Assembly (NCBI GenBank): GCA_964473465.1
Contig: CAYYPE010000005.1
Location: 178,571-242,570 of the forward strand
Direction: 5' to 3'
From: CALHRB01 sp964473465
GTDB taxonomy: Bacteria; Bacteroidota; Ignavibacteria; Kapaibacteriales; UBA2268
DNA: 64,000 nucleotides
The translations under genes and the position numbers were made by a program. Below the pieces are notes generated by a model. That model saw nothing but the letters and a program-made list of their open reading frames with translations, searched no databases and was not told where the DNA came from. How positions within the stretch are numbered: the first letter of the stretch is position 1; the number at the start of each line of letters is the position of its first letter. Shown piece after piece: positions 26,380 to 35,948 of this stretch.

Positions 26380-28551
26380 ATGATAGAGTTTTTAAGAGAT
26401 ATATTTCAAAATAATACAAAGGATAACATCAATAGGCAGTATAGTCCTTTGCCAAGATATCAAATAACAACTGTGTATATATTGCTTCTGGTATTTATAT
26501 TAGCTAAGCTAATTATTGACTCACTTTTCTTCTTAATTGACCAATTCGATTTAAATATTGCTATTATCATTAGAATTTTTCTTTCAATAATCATTACTTT
26601 AACGATAGGATTCTTATTTCTCATCCATTTTTTAAATTCTATAGAAATAAATAATAAAGACGATGAAAGTAAATTCTTTTTTGATTCTATAAAAATTGTA
26701 TTAGTTATATTATTGATTCCACTGGCTAATATTTTTCTACCTAAAGTATCAGATGAAGAACTAAGGCCAATTCCAAATCTATTATCGCTGATTTATATCC
26801 AAATTTTTTCCATATTTATTGTTATTTCAGGTTTCTTCATTATATCATCTCTTTTTAAATGGTTAATAAAAAAAAGGCACCGAAAAAGTAAATTTCATCA
26901 TACATTGATTTTGACAGCTTTAGCATTTGTTTTTTTAATTGAGCTTTACAAAACAATCTTTGTTTCCAAAAATGATGACTCATATACAATTTTGTCGGTA
27001 TTGAACGGATTTATAATAGCCTTCGCAATGATCGTTACATTTATTACCGCAAAGAAAAACAATTGGATTGCGGCTTTACCAAAAAAGGATAAATGGAAAA
27101 TACTTGGTATTACTATTTTTGGAATTATCATTTCCATAACTTCATTAAATTTGGTTGATAATGATGGAAATATATTTATTAAAAGTATTGTAATTTTTAA
27201 CTCAGCTGATATAGTTCTTAGCATTGCCCTTTCATTAATAATAGCTTTTTATGCCAGAATTGCTTTAGCCACTATTCTGACTTTTCCTACATCAAAAATT
27301 GTTGAACGAAGGACTTATGAACTCAGCTCATTAACATATTTAAATAGACTTGTTGCAAATTTTACAGAATTTGATAAGTTAATCAATACAATTACTGATT
27401 TAGCTATGAAAGCCTGCAATGCATCTGGTTCTTGGATTGAAATTTATGAAGCAGACGGAAGTATATCTGTTGTATCCTCAATTATGATAAAAAAAGAAAT
27501 TATAAATAAACTCCATGTTAAGTCCGATATCGTTGACCTTTTTAAAAGTATAAATGAGACCACAATTATTGAATCAATACCAAATAAGATTAATGAACTA
27601 CCTGAATTAATTACAATAGATTTCGCAAAATCAATAATCATTACTCCATTGAACAGAGGAAATGAAAGAATTGGAACTCTTATTGTATTTAAATTGAATG
27701 AATATGATTTTGAGCAAGAAGAATTGCTTTTGATGAAGGCTTTTAGTGACAACGTCAGTATTGCACTGGAAAATTCAAGATTGCTTGAAGAATCAATTTT
27801 AAAAGAAAGATACAGACAGGAATTACTAATAGCTCGGGATATTGAACAAAAGCTGATTCCAGCTGTTCTACCTCAAATCCCTAATTTTTCTATTGCCGGT
27901 TTTATGATCCCTGCCGAAGAGGTTGGTGGGGATTATTATGATGTTATCAAATTAGGTAATGGTAACACATGTATTCTTATTGGGGATGTTTCAGGCAAAG
28001 GAATGAGTGCTGCTTTTTATATGGCTTTGCTAAAAGGGGTTGTTTTGGGGGTAGCTCATGAATGTAATTCAGCTAAAGAAATTTTATGCAAAATCAACTC
28101 GATTCTGTATGTTAATATGGAAAAATCAATGTTTATCACACTTCATGCAGTGTGTATTGACAATCATAATGGTTATATAAGTCTTGCCCGAGCTGGGCAT
28201 ATGCCAGCTTTTGTAAAATCAGATAATAATATCAAAATGTTGATACCAAGAGGTATAGGTATAGGTCTTGCAAATGACGAAATTTTTAATTCTATAATTG
28301 AGCAAGAGACAATTAAATTAAATAAAAATGATATATGTTTACTCATCAGCGATGGCGTTAATGAACTCCAAAATGAATCAAAGGAAGAATTTGGTTTTGA
28401 GCGTTTAAACGAATCATTGTCCAATTTTACTGGTGATAATGCTGAATTGTTACTGAATCATATAATTACAGAATTAAAGAATTTTGCCGGAAGAGAACCA
28501 CAAAAAGATGATATGACAATTTTTGCAATTATTTTTTCTGGTAGTGATTAA
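26380..28551 (+). CDS. RsbU-like membrane PP2C phosphatase (SpoIIE domain) with GAF
   Basis: This is a 723-residue membrane sensor phosphatase. Seven or eight predicted helices fill about residues 25-305. A GAF-like domain (about 320-480, ALENSRLLEE at its end) leads into a SpoIIE-type PP2C catalytic domain. The latter shows PAEEVGGDYYDV, ILIGDVSGKGMSAAF, RAGHMPAF, and DDMTIFAI, so the metal-binding aspartates are all present. The expected substrate is the phosphorylated STAS protein encoded next. The ATG at 26380 is preferred over a TTG at 26371. It starts a partner-switching module with the STAS and RsbW-like genes. Confidence 0.88.
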   Translation: MIEFLRDIFQNNTKDNINRQYSPLPRYQITTVYILLLVFILAKLIIDSLFFLIDQFDLNIAIIIRIFLSIIITLTIGFLFLIHFLNSIEINNKDDESKFFFDSIKIVLVILLIPLANIFLPKVSDEELRPIPNLLSLIYIQIFSIFIVISGFFIISSLFKWLIKKRHRKSKFHHTLILTALAFVFLIELYKTIFVSKNDDSYTILSVLNGFIIAFAMIVTFITAKKNNWIAALPKKDKWKILGITIFGIIISITSLNLVDNDGNIFIKSIVIFNSADIVLSIALSLIIAFYARIALATILTFPTSKIVERRTYELSSLTYLNRLVANFTEFDKLINTITDLAMKACNASGSWIEIYEADGSISVVSSIMIKKEIINKLHVKSDIVDLFKSINETTIIESIPNKINELPELITIDFAKSIIITPLNRGNERIGTLIVFKLNEYDFEQEELLLMKAFSDNVSIALENSRLLEESILKERYRQELLIARDIEQKLIPAVLPQIPNFSIAGFMIPAEEVGGDYYDVIKLGNGNTCILIGDVSGKGMSAAFYMALLKGVVLGVAHECNSAKEILCKINSILYVNMEKSMFITLHAVCIDNHNGYISLARAGHMPAFVKSDNNIKMLIPRGIGIGLANDEIFNSIIEQETIKLNKNDICLLISDGVNELQNESKEEFGFERLNESLSNFTGDNAELLLNHIITELKNFAGREPQKDDMTIFAIIFSGSD

Positions 28552-28632
28552 TTAATGTTTTATTATGATTGTTAAATTACAATACATTATATTTGCTTTA
28601 TGTGTAATTAATTTTTTATATAAGAGGCAATA

Positions 28633-28995
28633 ATGTCAGAGAAGAACAAATTTAATGTATCTCATAGCGAAATTGACGAGATTAACCTTCTATATTTAAG
28701 TGGTTTTCTTGATGCTCACACTGCCCCTATTCTCGAAAATAAAATAAGCGAGATTATCAATTTTGGGAAGAACAAAATTATAGTAAATTTTCAAGATTTA
28801 GACTATATATCGAGTGCGGGATTAGGTGTTTTTATGGCTTTCATCGAAGAGTTAAGACAATCTGGAGGTGATATTAAAATGGCAGCTATGAAACCCAAAG
28901 TATATAATATCTTTGATTTGCTTGGTTTTCCGATGCTATTTGATATAGAAAAGACAGAGCAAGATGCATTGTTAAAGTTTAAATCTACACAGTAA
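28633..28995 (+). CDS. STAS-domain anti-sigma factor antagonist (RsbV/SpoIIAA-like)
   Basis: This 120-residue single-domain STAS protein would bind and neutralise an RsbW-type kinase when unphosphorylated. The signature is LYLSGFLDAHTAPIL followed by DLDYISSAGLGVFMAF, in which Ser61 (in SAGL) is the likely phosphorylation site. GAGG lies before the ATG. It is placed between its predicted phosphatase and kinase. No sigma factor gene is nearby. Confidence 0.92.
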   Translation: MSEKNKFNVSHSEIDEINLLYLSGFLDAHTAPILENKISEIINFGKNKIIVNFQDLDYISSAGLGVFMAFIEELRQSGGDIKMAAMKPKVYNIFDLLGFPMLFDIEKTEQDALLKFKSTQ

Positions 28996-29003
28996 ATACT
29001 TAG

Positions 29004-29450
29004 ATGATGTCTAAACAGGATAGATATAATAAAACAAAAGTATTTAATTTTTCTGGTGATTTCAAAAATCTCGAAAAAATCAGGAAACTTATTAAAGAAT
29101 ATGCCATAAACTCGGGATTCACTGAAGATGAATCCGATAAAATAGCTCTTGCTGTTGATGAAGCATGCACTAATTTAATTCGATATTCATTCAATTTTGA
29201 TAAAAAGCATAAGATTACCATTAGTGTTAATAATGATGAAAAATATTTTATAGTAAATATTGTTGATATAGGAAAACCATTCAATCCTTTAGATGTTCCT
29301 AAACCAAATATGAAAGAATATTTACAAAATTATAAAAGAGGTGGCTTGGGTATTTTTCTTATCCGTTCAATTATGGATGAAATTGAGTATATTCCTTCTA
29401 ACCTCAATAATCCTCACAATACTCTAATCCTAAAAAAACTTTTAGCTTAG
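29004..29450 (+). CDS. RsbW-like anti-sigma factor / Ser-protein kinase (GHKL ATPase)
   Basis: This 148-residue protein has a GHKL ATPase fold. The N box is KIALAVDEACTNLIRYSF (Glu and Asn for Mg-ATP), the G1 box is IVDIGKPFNP, and the lid and G2 region is GGLGIFLIRSIMDEIEY. It should phosphorylate the STAS protein and, when free, hold an unidentified partner. It begins 8 bases after the STAS stop. ATG at 29004 or at 29007 is possible. Confidence 0.9.
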   Translation: MMSKQDRYNKTKVFNFSGDFKNLEKIRKLIKEYAINSGFTEDESDKIALAVDEACTNLIRYSFNFDKKHKITISVNNDEKYFIVNIVDIGKPFNPLDVPKPNMKEYLQNYKRGGLGIFLIRSIMDEIEYIPSNLNNPHNTLILKKLLA

Positions 29451-29503
29451 ATTATTAATTATTTCTTAATTTTGTCATTTTAAAAACTTATAAGTATAAA
29501 GTA

Positions 29504-30535
29504 GTGAAAACACTAATTTTAATATCGGGCATTGTAGTTGGGCTTGTTTTGGGTTTATTTCCAAGCATACTCAAACCTAAACCAATTTTATGGAAAGTGT
29601 TAACAATAGTTTTGGTAACTGTTACCATCTTGTTGTCTTTTTTACCCCCGATAGGTGCTGATATTGATACTGCTTCCTTCATTCTGAATGCAAAACCTAA
29701 TCATCAACTTAACCTTAAAGGCTACGTAACTAATATAAATATTGAAGAAAACACAAAATCAATAAGAATAAAAGACAATTTCGGAAAAATAGCTGTGATT
29801 ACAATTAGCAATAGCGAAAAGAACAATGAATTTAAAACCGGTGATTTTATTGTAGCGGCTGTATCAAAAGGCAGTTCCCCTGATAATTTTAATTTTCTCA
29901 GGATAGTCTCTGTAAACCCTCTTCTAACATTACCTTATGTTCCTAAACTTGAAGAACAAATCCGAATATTAAATTTTCATGTTCCAATGGCATGGATATC
30001 TGTTCTGGCATATTTGCTTGCAATGATTTATGCTATAAAATATCTTAAAACGAAGGACTACACAAATGATGTCTTAGCCGCATCCGCAGCAGCAATAGGA
30101 ACACTGTTTGCTATACTTGCCACTACAACAGGAATGATATGGGCTAAGTTCAACTGGGGTTCTTTCTGGAATTGGGATCCAAGAGAAACCTCAATTTTCA
30201 TTCTACTTTTGATTTATGGGGCTTATTTTGCTCTAAGGTCTGCAATTGATAATCCAGAGTTAAAAGCACGATTAAGTTCTGTTTATTCGATTATAGCGTT
30301 TATAACAGTTCCTTTTTTGATTTTTATACTTCCAAGACTTGTGGATAGTCTTCATCCCGGTTCTGCTAATGATGATACAGCCGGGCCAATAATAAGCACA
30401 AAAGAAGGAACATTAAACGTGTTTCAACAAATCACATTCAGCTTGGGTTTTGCCTCGTTCACAGCAATTTTCTTCTGGATGTTCAATATCTGGTCACGGA
30501 TTGTATTAATTTTTCACAAAAAAGAAGGTTATTAA
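29504..30535 (+). CDS. ccmC: CcmC/CcsA-like cytochrome c biogenesis protein with extra N-terminal domain
   Basis: This membrane protein handles haem for cytochrome c maturation. Residues 158-340 match CcmC: a haem-contacting His in NFHVPMAW, the WWD motif WGSFWNWDPRE at 218-228 and a second His in DSLHPGS. Ahead of this are two membrane helices and a soluble beta domain of about 70 residues (64-136, LNLKGYVTNINIEENTKSI and FKTGDFIVAAV) resembling an OB fold. Typical CcmC has only six helices and no such domain. The start is GTG at 29504. It heads the ccmC-D-E-F series. Confidence 0.86.
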   Translation: MKTLILISGIVVGLVLGLFPSILKPKPILWKVLTIVLVTVTILLSFLPPIGADIDTASFILNAKPNHQLNLKGYVTNINIEENTKSIRIKDNFGKIAVITISNSEKNNEFKTGDFIVAAVSKGSSPDNFNFLRIVSVNPLLTLPYVPKLEEQIRILNFHVPMAWISVLAYLLAMIYAIKYLKTKDYTNDVLAASAAAIGTLFAILATTTGMIWAKFNWGSFWNWDPRETSIFILLLIYGAYFALRSAIDNPELKARLSSVYSIIAFITVPFLIFILPRLVDSLHPGSANDDTAGPIISTKEGTLNVFQQITFSLGFASFTAIFFWMFNIWSRIVLIFHKKEGY

Positions 30536-30594
30536 GCTTTTTTTGTAAATTAAATATTATTTATTAATAAATCGTCTCAAATTTTTGGAAATAT

Positions 30595-30750
30595 ATGCAA
30601 GAGTTTTTAGAAAATAATTCGCTTTATGTTGTTCTTGGTATTGTCTTGATGATCTGGACTGGTATTATTGTGTTTTTTATTACTGTTGACAGAAGATTAA
30701 AAAAGCTTGAACTTAAATTTAATTCAGAAAATTCAGATAAATTCAATTGA
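30595..30750 (+). CDS. ccmD: CcmD family protein, 51 residues
   Basis: This tiny membrane protein has one helix (about residues 11-30, YVVLGIVLMIWTGIIVFFIT) followed by DRRLKKLELK, the small polar tail typical of CcmD-like proteins that help release haem-CcmE from CcmC. Its position between ccmC and ccmE agrees. The ORF is short, and the sequence of CcmD is weakly conserved, so the call depends on context and topology. Confidence 0.8.
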   Translation: MQEFLENNSLYVVLGIVLMIWTGIIVFFITVDRRLKKLELKFNSENSDKFN

Positions 30751-30769
30751 TTTTTAATAAGAGTGATAT

Positions 30770-31165
30770 ATGAAATTAAGATACATTATAGGAATAATAC
30801 TTGCAGTAGTATTTATTATTATTGCGGTATTTTCTTCCAGTTTCAGTTCTATTGAGTATTCCAATTTTACCCCTGCAAAGCTTAATTCCAAAAAAGTTCA
30901 GGTTAAAGGAACATGGGTAAAGGATATGCCTTCAAATTACGACGCCTCGACCAATACTTTTTCATTTTATATGAAAGATTATGAAGGTAAAATTTCTAAA
31001 GTGGTTTATAAAGGTGGCAAACCAAACAACTTCGAAATAGCTACTCATATTGTTATAAAAGGAAAATTTGCAGGAGATGAATTTTCCGCATCCGAAATCC
31101 TCACTAAATGCCCTTCAAAGTATGAAGGGAACATTAATGATTTGAAAAAACAACAAAATCTCTGA
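30770..31165 (+). CDS. ccmE: Cytochrome c maturation haem chaperone CcmE (Cys-variant)
   Basis: CcmE carries haem in the periplasm to the synthase CcmF. It has an N-terminal membrane anchor and a beta-barrel OB fold (VQVKGTWV, ISKVVYKGG, IVIKGKFAGDEFSASEIL). The haem site is LTKCPSKYE: Cys114 and Tyr118, that is C-x3-Y, in place of the usual histidine (H-x3-Y). This variant is known in archaea and some other bacteria, where the System I variant is called I*. The neighbours CcmC, CcmD and CcmF confirm the system; CcmA, B, G and H are absent from the window. Confidence 0.93.
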   Translation: MKLRYIIGIILAVVFIIIAVFSSSFSSIEYSNFTPAKLNSKKVQVKGTWVKDMPSNYDASTNTFSFYMKDYEGKISKVVYKGGKPNNFEIATHIVIKGKFAGDEFSASEILTKCPSKYEGNINDLKKQQNL

Positions 31166-31190
31166 TTTTAAACTTTAAATAGGAATAAAA

Positions 31191-33533
31191 ATGTTTGGAA
31201 AAATACTTGTATATTTTTTATTTGGATTATCTTTATTATCTGCTCTATTATATATAATTGCTGAAATCAAGAAAAACAAACAGATATCAACATTTGCCAG
31301 ATCGGTCTATTTCACAATGATTGTCGGAATTCTGACTTTGTCTGGTTATTTACTTTATCATATTATTAACCATAATTTTCAATTTACATATATTTGGAGT
31401 TATTCCTCGACAAATCTACCCCTTAATTTACTGATTTCTTCTTTTTATGCTGGTCAGGAAGGTTCTTTTCTTCTTTGGGCTTTGTTTATTGTTCTAATAG
31501 GTGGTCTGCTTATACCCTATTCCAAAAAACATAATTATGAAGAGCTGGTTATGGGTTTATATTCGGTGGTCCTTTCATTTTTATTTGTCATTTTAATTTT
31601 CAAAAGCCCATTCGAGTATGTCTGGGATTCTTTTAAAGAAAGCAATATACCAATTGGTTTCACACCTCAGGAAGGTAGAGGATTAAATCCTATTCTGCAA
31701 AATTATTGGATATCCATTCACCCGCCAATTTTATTTATCGGCTATGCTGCAATGACAGTTCCTTATGTTTTTGCTATTGCTGGATTAATCAGGCGTGACT
31801 ATCAAAGATGGATCAGAGTGGCAATCCCATGGACGCTTTTTGCTTCAGGTATTCTTGGTCTCGGAATTATGCTGGGTGGCTTCTGGGCTTATGAAACACT
31901 CGGTTGGGGTGGTTTTTGGGCTTGGGACCCAGTTGAAAACTCATCTTTACTTCCGTGGCTTATATCTGTTACTCTTGTTCACACAATGTTAGTCCAAAAA
32001 AGCACAGGTGGTTTAAGAAAAACAAATTTTGTATTAGCGATAATTGGGTTTACATTAGTCCTTTATGCTACATATCTAACAAGGAGCGGTGTTCTTGGTG
32101 ATTCATCGGTTCATTCTTTCGTTGATCCCGGACAAATAGTCAATACTTTATTGGTAACCCTTTTGCTACTCTTTTTAATAATTGGATTTGGAGTATTATT
32201 ATTTAGAATAAAAGACATTCCAATTAATAAAAGTGTTTCCCACACGAGTTCAAAGGAATTTGCCCTTTCTCTTGGCTCGATAGTTATTCTTGCAGGAACA
32301 ATAATTGTTTTGATTGGAACAAGTTTCCCTCTGTTATCAGGTATATTTGGATCTGCACAAAATTCTATGGATGCCCATTTTTACAATGTGTGGATGCTTC
32401 CAATAGCTATTTTGATTCTCTTGATTAATGCAATATCTATATATATGAATTGGAGAAACAGCAGATGGGACAGTGTTTTGAAAAAATCCTTGATTTACTC
32501 ATTGCTATCTGTAATTGTAACTTTGGCTTTAATTCTGTTTGGAGTAACAAACATACAGTATCTGCTGTTGGCTTTTGCATCAATTTTCTCCCTCTTCATA
32601 AATATAGATTATATCATCAGAAATATTAAACTGCAACCAAAATCTCTTGGGGCATATATTTCCCATTTAGGAATATCCATACTTATGCTTGGAACATTAT
32701 TCTCAGGGGCTTATTCTTTATCACAGTCGCTTGTTCTTCACCCTGATAAACCTCGAACTGCTTTTGGTTATAAATTTACCCTTAAAGGTAAAGAACAAAT
32801 TGAAAAACAATATAATGACAGAGAAAAATTTCAATACGTGATAAATGTCGAACGAGACGGGTCTTCCAATCAAGCAATAGTCAATCCGATTATGTATTGG
32901 AGCTCATTTAATGAATTTCAGGCTCCATTTTTCGAACCGGGAATAAAAAGATATATTACTCAAGATTTATATGTTTCTCCAGTATCAGTTCAGCACGAGG
33001 AGTCTCCTTCAGAAATTTCCCTCAAAAAAGGTGAATCATCATCCTTGCCTTATGATGCTAAGACAAAAATTACCTTATTGAAATATGATATGTCCAGAAT
33101 GCAGGCAAATGCTGATCATAATCATTCAATTCTGGGAGCTATACTGAAAATTGAAGATGGAAAAACAATATCGATTGATACTGCCTATGCTCTTTTAGAT
33201 TTAGAGAAGCAAAATTTCTCTCCTCTATGGCTTGATATTCCGGGCAAAAACATTAAAATTGGTTTTGTTAATTTTATCCCGGGAGATAATTTAGAACAAG
33301 CAAAAGCTGTTTTTGCTTTCACAAGAGAAATTTTTACAGTTGAGGTTACATTAAAGCCTTTCATCAATTTTGTCTGGATTGGTGTTATCGCCGTTGTATT
33401 TGGATTCTTCTACTCTATATCCAGACATATCAACAATTCCAAAAAAACAAATAAAGAAAAAGATGATTCTGAGGATAATTACTCAGAAGTTGTTGATACT
33501 AAGCACGAATTAACTGAATCAGAAAAAAATTAA
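31191..33533 (+). CDS. ccmF: Haem lyase CcmF/NrfE family cytochrome c synthase
   Basis: CcmF joins haem to apocytochrome c. The 780-residue membrane protein has about 14-15 helices. The WWD motif lies in GWGGFWAWDPVENSSLLPW, and the haem-ligand region SIHPPILFIGYAAM is present. A large periplasmic domain lies near the C-terminus (about 520-730), followed by a last membrane helix and a charged tail. It is the last gene of the maturation operon and its stop overlaps that of purA on the other strand by 4 bases. Confidence 0.93.
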   Translation: MFGKILVYFLFGLSLLSALLYIIAEIKKNKQISTFARSVYFTMIVGILTLSGYLLYHIINHNFQFTYIWSYSSTNLPLNLLISSFYAGQEGSFLLWALFIVLIGGLLIPYSKKHNYEELVMGLYSVVLSFLFVILIFKSPFEYVWDSFKESNIPIGFTPQEGRGLNPILQNYWISIHPPILFIGYAAMTVPYVFAIAGLIRRDYQRWIRVAIPWTLFASGILGLGIMLGGFWAYETLGWGGFWAWDPVENSSLLPWLISVTLVHTMLVQKSTGGLRKTNFVLAIIGFTLVLYATYLTRSGVLGDSSVHSFVDPGQIVNTLLVTLLLLFLIIGFGVLLFRIKDIPINKSVSHTSSKEFALSLGSIVILAGTIIVLIGTSFPLLSGIFGSAQNSMDAHFYNVWMLPIAILILLINAISIYMNWRNSRWDSVLKKSLIYSLLSVIVTLALILFGVTNIQYLLLAFASIFSLFINIDYIIRNIKLQPKSLGAYISHLGISILMLGTLFSGAYSLSQSLVLHPDKPRTAFGYKFTLKGKEQIEKQYNDREKFQYVINVERDGSSNQAIVNPIMYWSSFNEFQAPFFEPGIKRYITQDLYVSPVSVQHEESPSEISLKKGESSSLPYDAKTKITLLKYDMSRMQANADHNHSILGAILKIEDGKTISIDTAYALLDLEKQNFSPLWLDIPGKNIKIGFVNFIPGDNLEQAKAVFAFTREIFTVEVTLKPFINFVWIGVIAVVFGFFYSISRHINNSKKTNKEKDDSEDNYSEVVDTKHELTESEKN

Positions 33534-34810
33534 TCTTTCAGAAAAATTGTTGCATCACGATCGGGGCTGAGTGATACAATTTTCACCTTAGCACCCGTAT
33601 AATTTTCAATTTGCTTGAAGTAATCAAAAGCTTCAGATGGTAAATCTTTTTCGTTACGTAGTCCTGAAGTAGTTTTCTTCCAACCTTTTGTGGTCTCATA
33701 AACAGGCTTAACCTTTTGTAAGGTTGCAATGTCTGCTGGGAAAGATTTAAGTTCTTTACCGTCAATTTTATATCCAACACAGAATTTTATCTCATCAAGA
33801 TTATCAAGAACATCAAGTTTTGTTAAAGCTAATTCTGTAATTCCATTAATCATAACAGAATACTTCAGAGCAAAAAGGTCGAGCCAGCCACATCTGCGGG
33901 GTCTGCCTGTGGTGGAGCCATATTCTGCACCAGTTAATCTTAATTGTTCCCCTATTTCATTTTCTAATTCAGTTGGGAAAGGTCCATGACCAACTCGTGT
34001 TGTGTAAGCCTTTGCGACTCCAACAATCCTCGTAATTGATGTTGGGGGAATACCCAAACCCGTGCAAGCTCCTCCTGAAGTTGGATTAGAACTGGTAACA
34101 AAGGGATAAGTGCCGTGATCAATATCCAGCAAGGCACCTTGAGCACCTTCTGCATAAATTACTTTATTTTCCTTGATTGCATTATTTAATAACAATGTAG
34201 TGTCAGTAACATAAGGATCAATCAAACGATCAAAATCAATATATGTATTAACAATTTCATCAACATCCAATTCTTCATAACCGTATATTTTTTTGAGCAA
34301 ATCATTTTTTTCTTTCAAATTTTCTCTTAGTTTGTGTTCAAAAACGTTCTTGTCGAGCAAATCAACAATTCGGATTCCACATCTTCTTGCCTTGTCAAAA
34401 TATGCAGGTCCTATTCCCCTGCCGGTGGTTCCGATGGTAGTTCCGGCTTTTTGGGATTCCATAGCCTGATCTAACAGTTTATGATAAGGCATAATTAAAT
34501 GAGCCTTATGACTGACAAAAAGCCTTCCGCTAACATCAATATTATTTGACTCCAGCATTTTTATTTCATCTATGAAAGCAACTGGGTCTATTACTACTCC
34601 ATTACCGATTATACACTTAACACCACTTGTTAAAATACCTGAAGGGATCAGATGAAGAATGTATTGTTTGCCTTTGATTACAATAGTATGACCGGCATTA
34701 GCTCCACCCTGGTATCTTGCCACATAATCAGCATCACGGCTTAGTATATCAACAATTTTACCTTTCCCTTCATCTCCCCATTGAGAGCCTACTATTAAAG
34801 TTACACTCAT
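33530..34810 (-). CDS. purA: Adenylosuccinate synthetase
   Basis: PurA joins IMP and aspartate with GTP to form adenylosuccinate, the committed step to AMP. The start chosen (ATG 34810) leads directly into SVTLIVGSQWGDEGKGKIVD, the family's first strand and GTP loop, giving 426 residues; a longer frame is open to 34840. NAGHTIV, TTGRGIGPAYFDKA and GRPRRCGWLDL follow in order and all catalytic parts are present. It is convergent with ccmF. Confidence 0.96.
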   Translation of the reverse strand: MSVTLIVGSQWGDEGKGKIVDILSRDADYVARYQGGANAGHTIVIKGKQYILHLIPSGILTSGVKCIIGNGVVIDPVAFIDEIKMLESNNIDVSGRLFVSHKAHLIMPYHKLLDQAMESQKAGTTIGTTGRGIGPAYFDKARRCGIRIVDLLDKNVFEHKLRENLKEKNDLLKKIYGYEELDVDEIVNTYIDFDRLIDPYVTDTTLLLNNAIKENKVIYAEGAQGALLDIDHGTYPFVTSSNPTSGGACTGLGIPPTSITRIVGVAKAYTTRVGHGPFPTELENEIGEQLRLTGAEYGSTTGRPRRCGWLDLFALKYSVMINGITELALTKLDVLDNLDEIKFCVGYKIDGKELKSFPADIATLQKVKPVYETTKGWKKTTSGLRNEKDLPSEAFDYFKQIENYTGAKVKIVSLSPDRDATIFLKD

Positions 34811-34924
34811 TTTTTTTCTTATATTTTCTTTTGTTAACAAAAAATCTTTTTAATTTTTCAATTTAATACAAAATTTCAGATTTTTTTAAATATTTTTAAT
34901 TTTTTTTTATTTGCTTTATTAATT

Positions 34925-35839
34925 ATGAAAACAATCAAATCAATTGGAATAATTGGAATTGGAAAACTTGGAGAATCTCTTGCAGACATGCTTTTCAATA
35001 AAAAAATTCTATCATTCCTTCTTATAAGAAACAATGATAAAAAACTCGAAATAATTAATAAATATAATTTCAATAGTGCTGATTCTCCTTTAATTGTTCA
35101 AAATTATAATGAAATACCTGATTCATTCGATTGTCTTTTTTTGACTGTAAACGATTCTTCTATCAAAACAGTTATCAAAGAACTAATTAGAACAAAATTA
35201 GATTTCAGAAACAAGTTCGTGATTCATTGTTCAGGATTATTATCTTCCGAAGTAATCTTACCGCTGAGAAACAAAGGAGCAATAGCAATAGCAGCACATC
35301 CATTCCAAACTTTTTTTAATCCTTCTAGAAAAAATTTTGATGGTATATATTGGGGAATTGAAAGCATTCATGATGAAAAAGATATTATTCCATTTATAAA
35401 CTTGATTAATTCTTTTAATAGTAAATATATGATCTTGAATTTTTCCTCAAAAGAGCAAAAAGCTCTTTATCACCTATCAGCGGTGATGTCCTCAAACTTT
35501 ATTTCTTTAGTTTTATTTTTAGCCTATGAAGTCTTAAAAAAATCTGGTATTGATAATGTCGAAGTTTTAAAACCTATTGTTTTAACTACAATTAATAATT
35601 TTTTCTCAGCAGAAGGTGAAGAATTTCCAATAACAGGTCCAGCGGTAAGAGCAGATGTAACAACATTAGAAGAGCATTTGCAGACAATCGGAAGCGATGA
35701 CCAATTAGCTGGCTTTTATAAATCAATCACAAAATCAATTGTAATGACAGCACTTAAAAAAAATATTATTTCAAAAAATCATTTTGACAAGGTTTTGTTG
35801 TTATTAAGTAAAGAAATCATTAAGACAAAAAAAAATTAA
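34925..35839 (+). CDS. Rossmann-fold protein of the DUF2520 type
   Basis: This 304-residue cytosolic protein opens with a nucleotide-binding motif, GIIGIGKLGESLADMLF, typical of NADP-binding 6-phosphogluconate-dehydrogenase-like folds. The C-terminal helical part contains KALYHLSAVMSSNFISLV and GPAVRADVTTLEEHL, which are the signatures of DUF2520 proteins. These are often fused to, or near, pantothenate or ketopantoate genes, but panB lies 6 kb away and no ketopantoate reductase is seen. Its reaction is unproven, and a ketopantoate-reductase-like role is only a guess. Confidence 0.75.
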   Translation: MKTIKSIGIIGIGKLGESLADMLFNKKILSFLLIRNNDKKLEIINKYNFNSADSPLIVQNYNEIPDSFDCLFLTVNDSSIKTVIKELIRTKLDFRNKFVIHCSGLLSSEVILPLRNKGAIAIAAHPFQTFFNPSRKNFDGIYWGIESIHDEKDIIPFINLINSFNSKYMILNFSSKEQKALYHLSAVMSSNFISLVLFLAYEVLKKSGIDNVEVLKPIVLTTINNFFSAEGEEFPITGPAVRADVTTLEEHLQTIGSDDQLAGFYKSITKSIVMTALKKNIISKNHFDKVLLLLSKEIIKTKKN

Positions 35840-35948
35840 TAAGATAAAAAAATTATTTTGTTTAAATGAAAATTTTTTCATTAAATTTAAATTTGTTCTA
35901 TTAACATTTTCGATATTCAAATTAGATTTTTAACATTCTGGAGTAATG

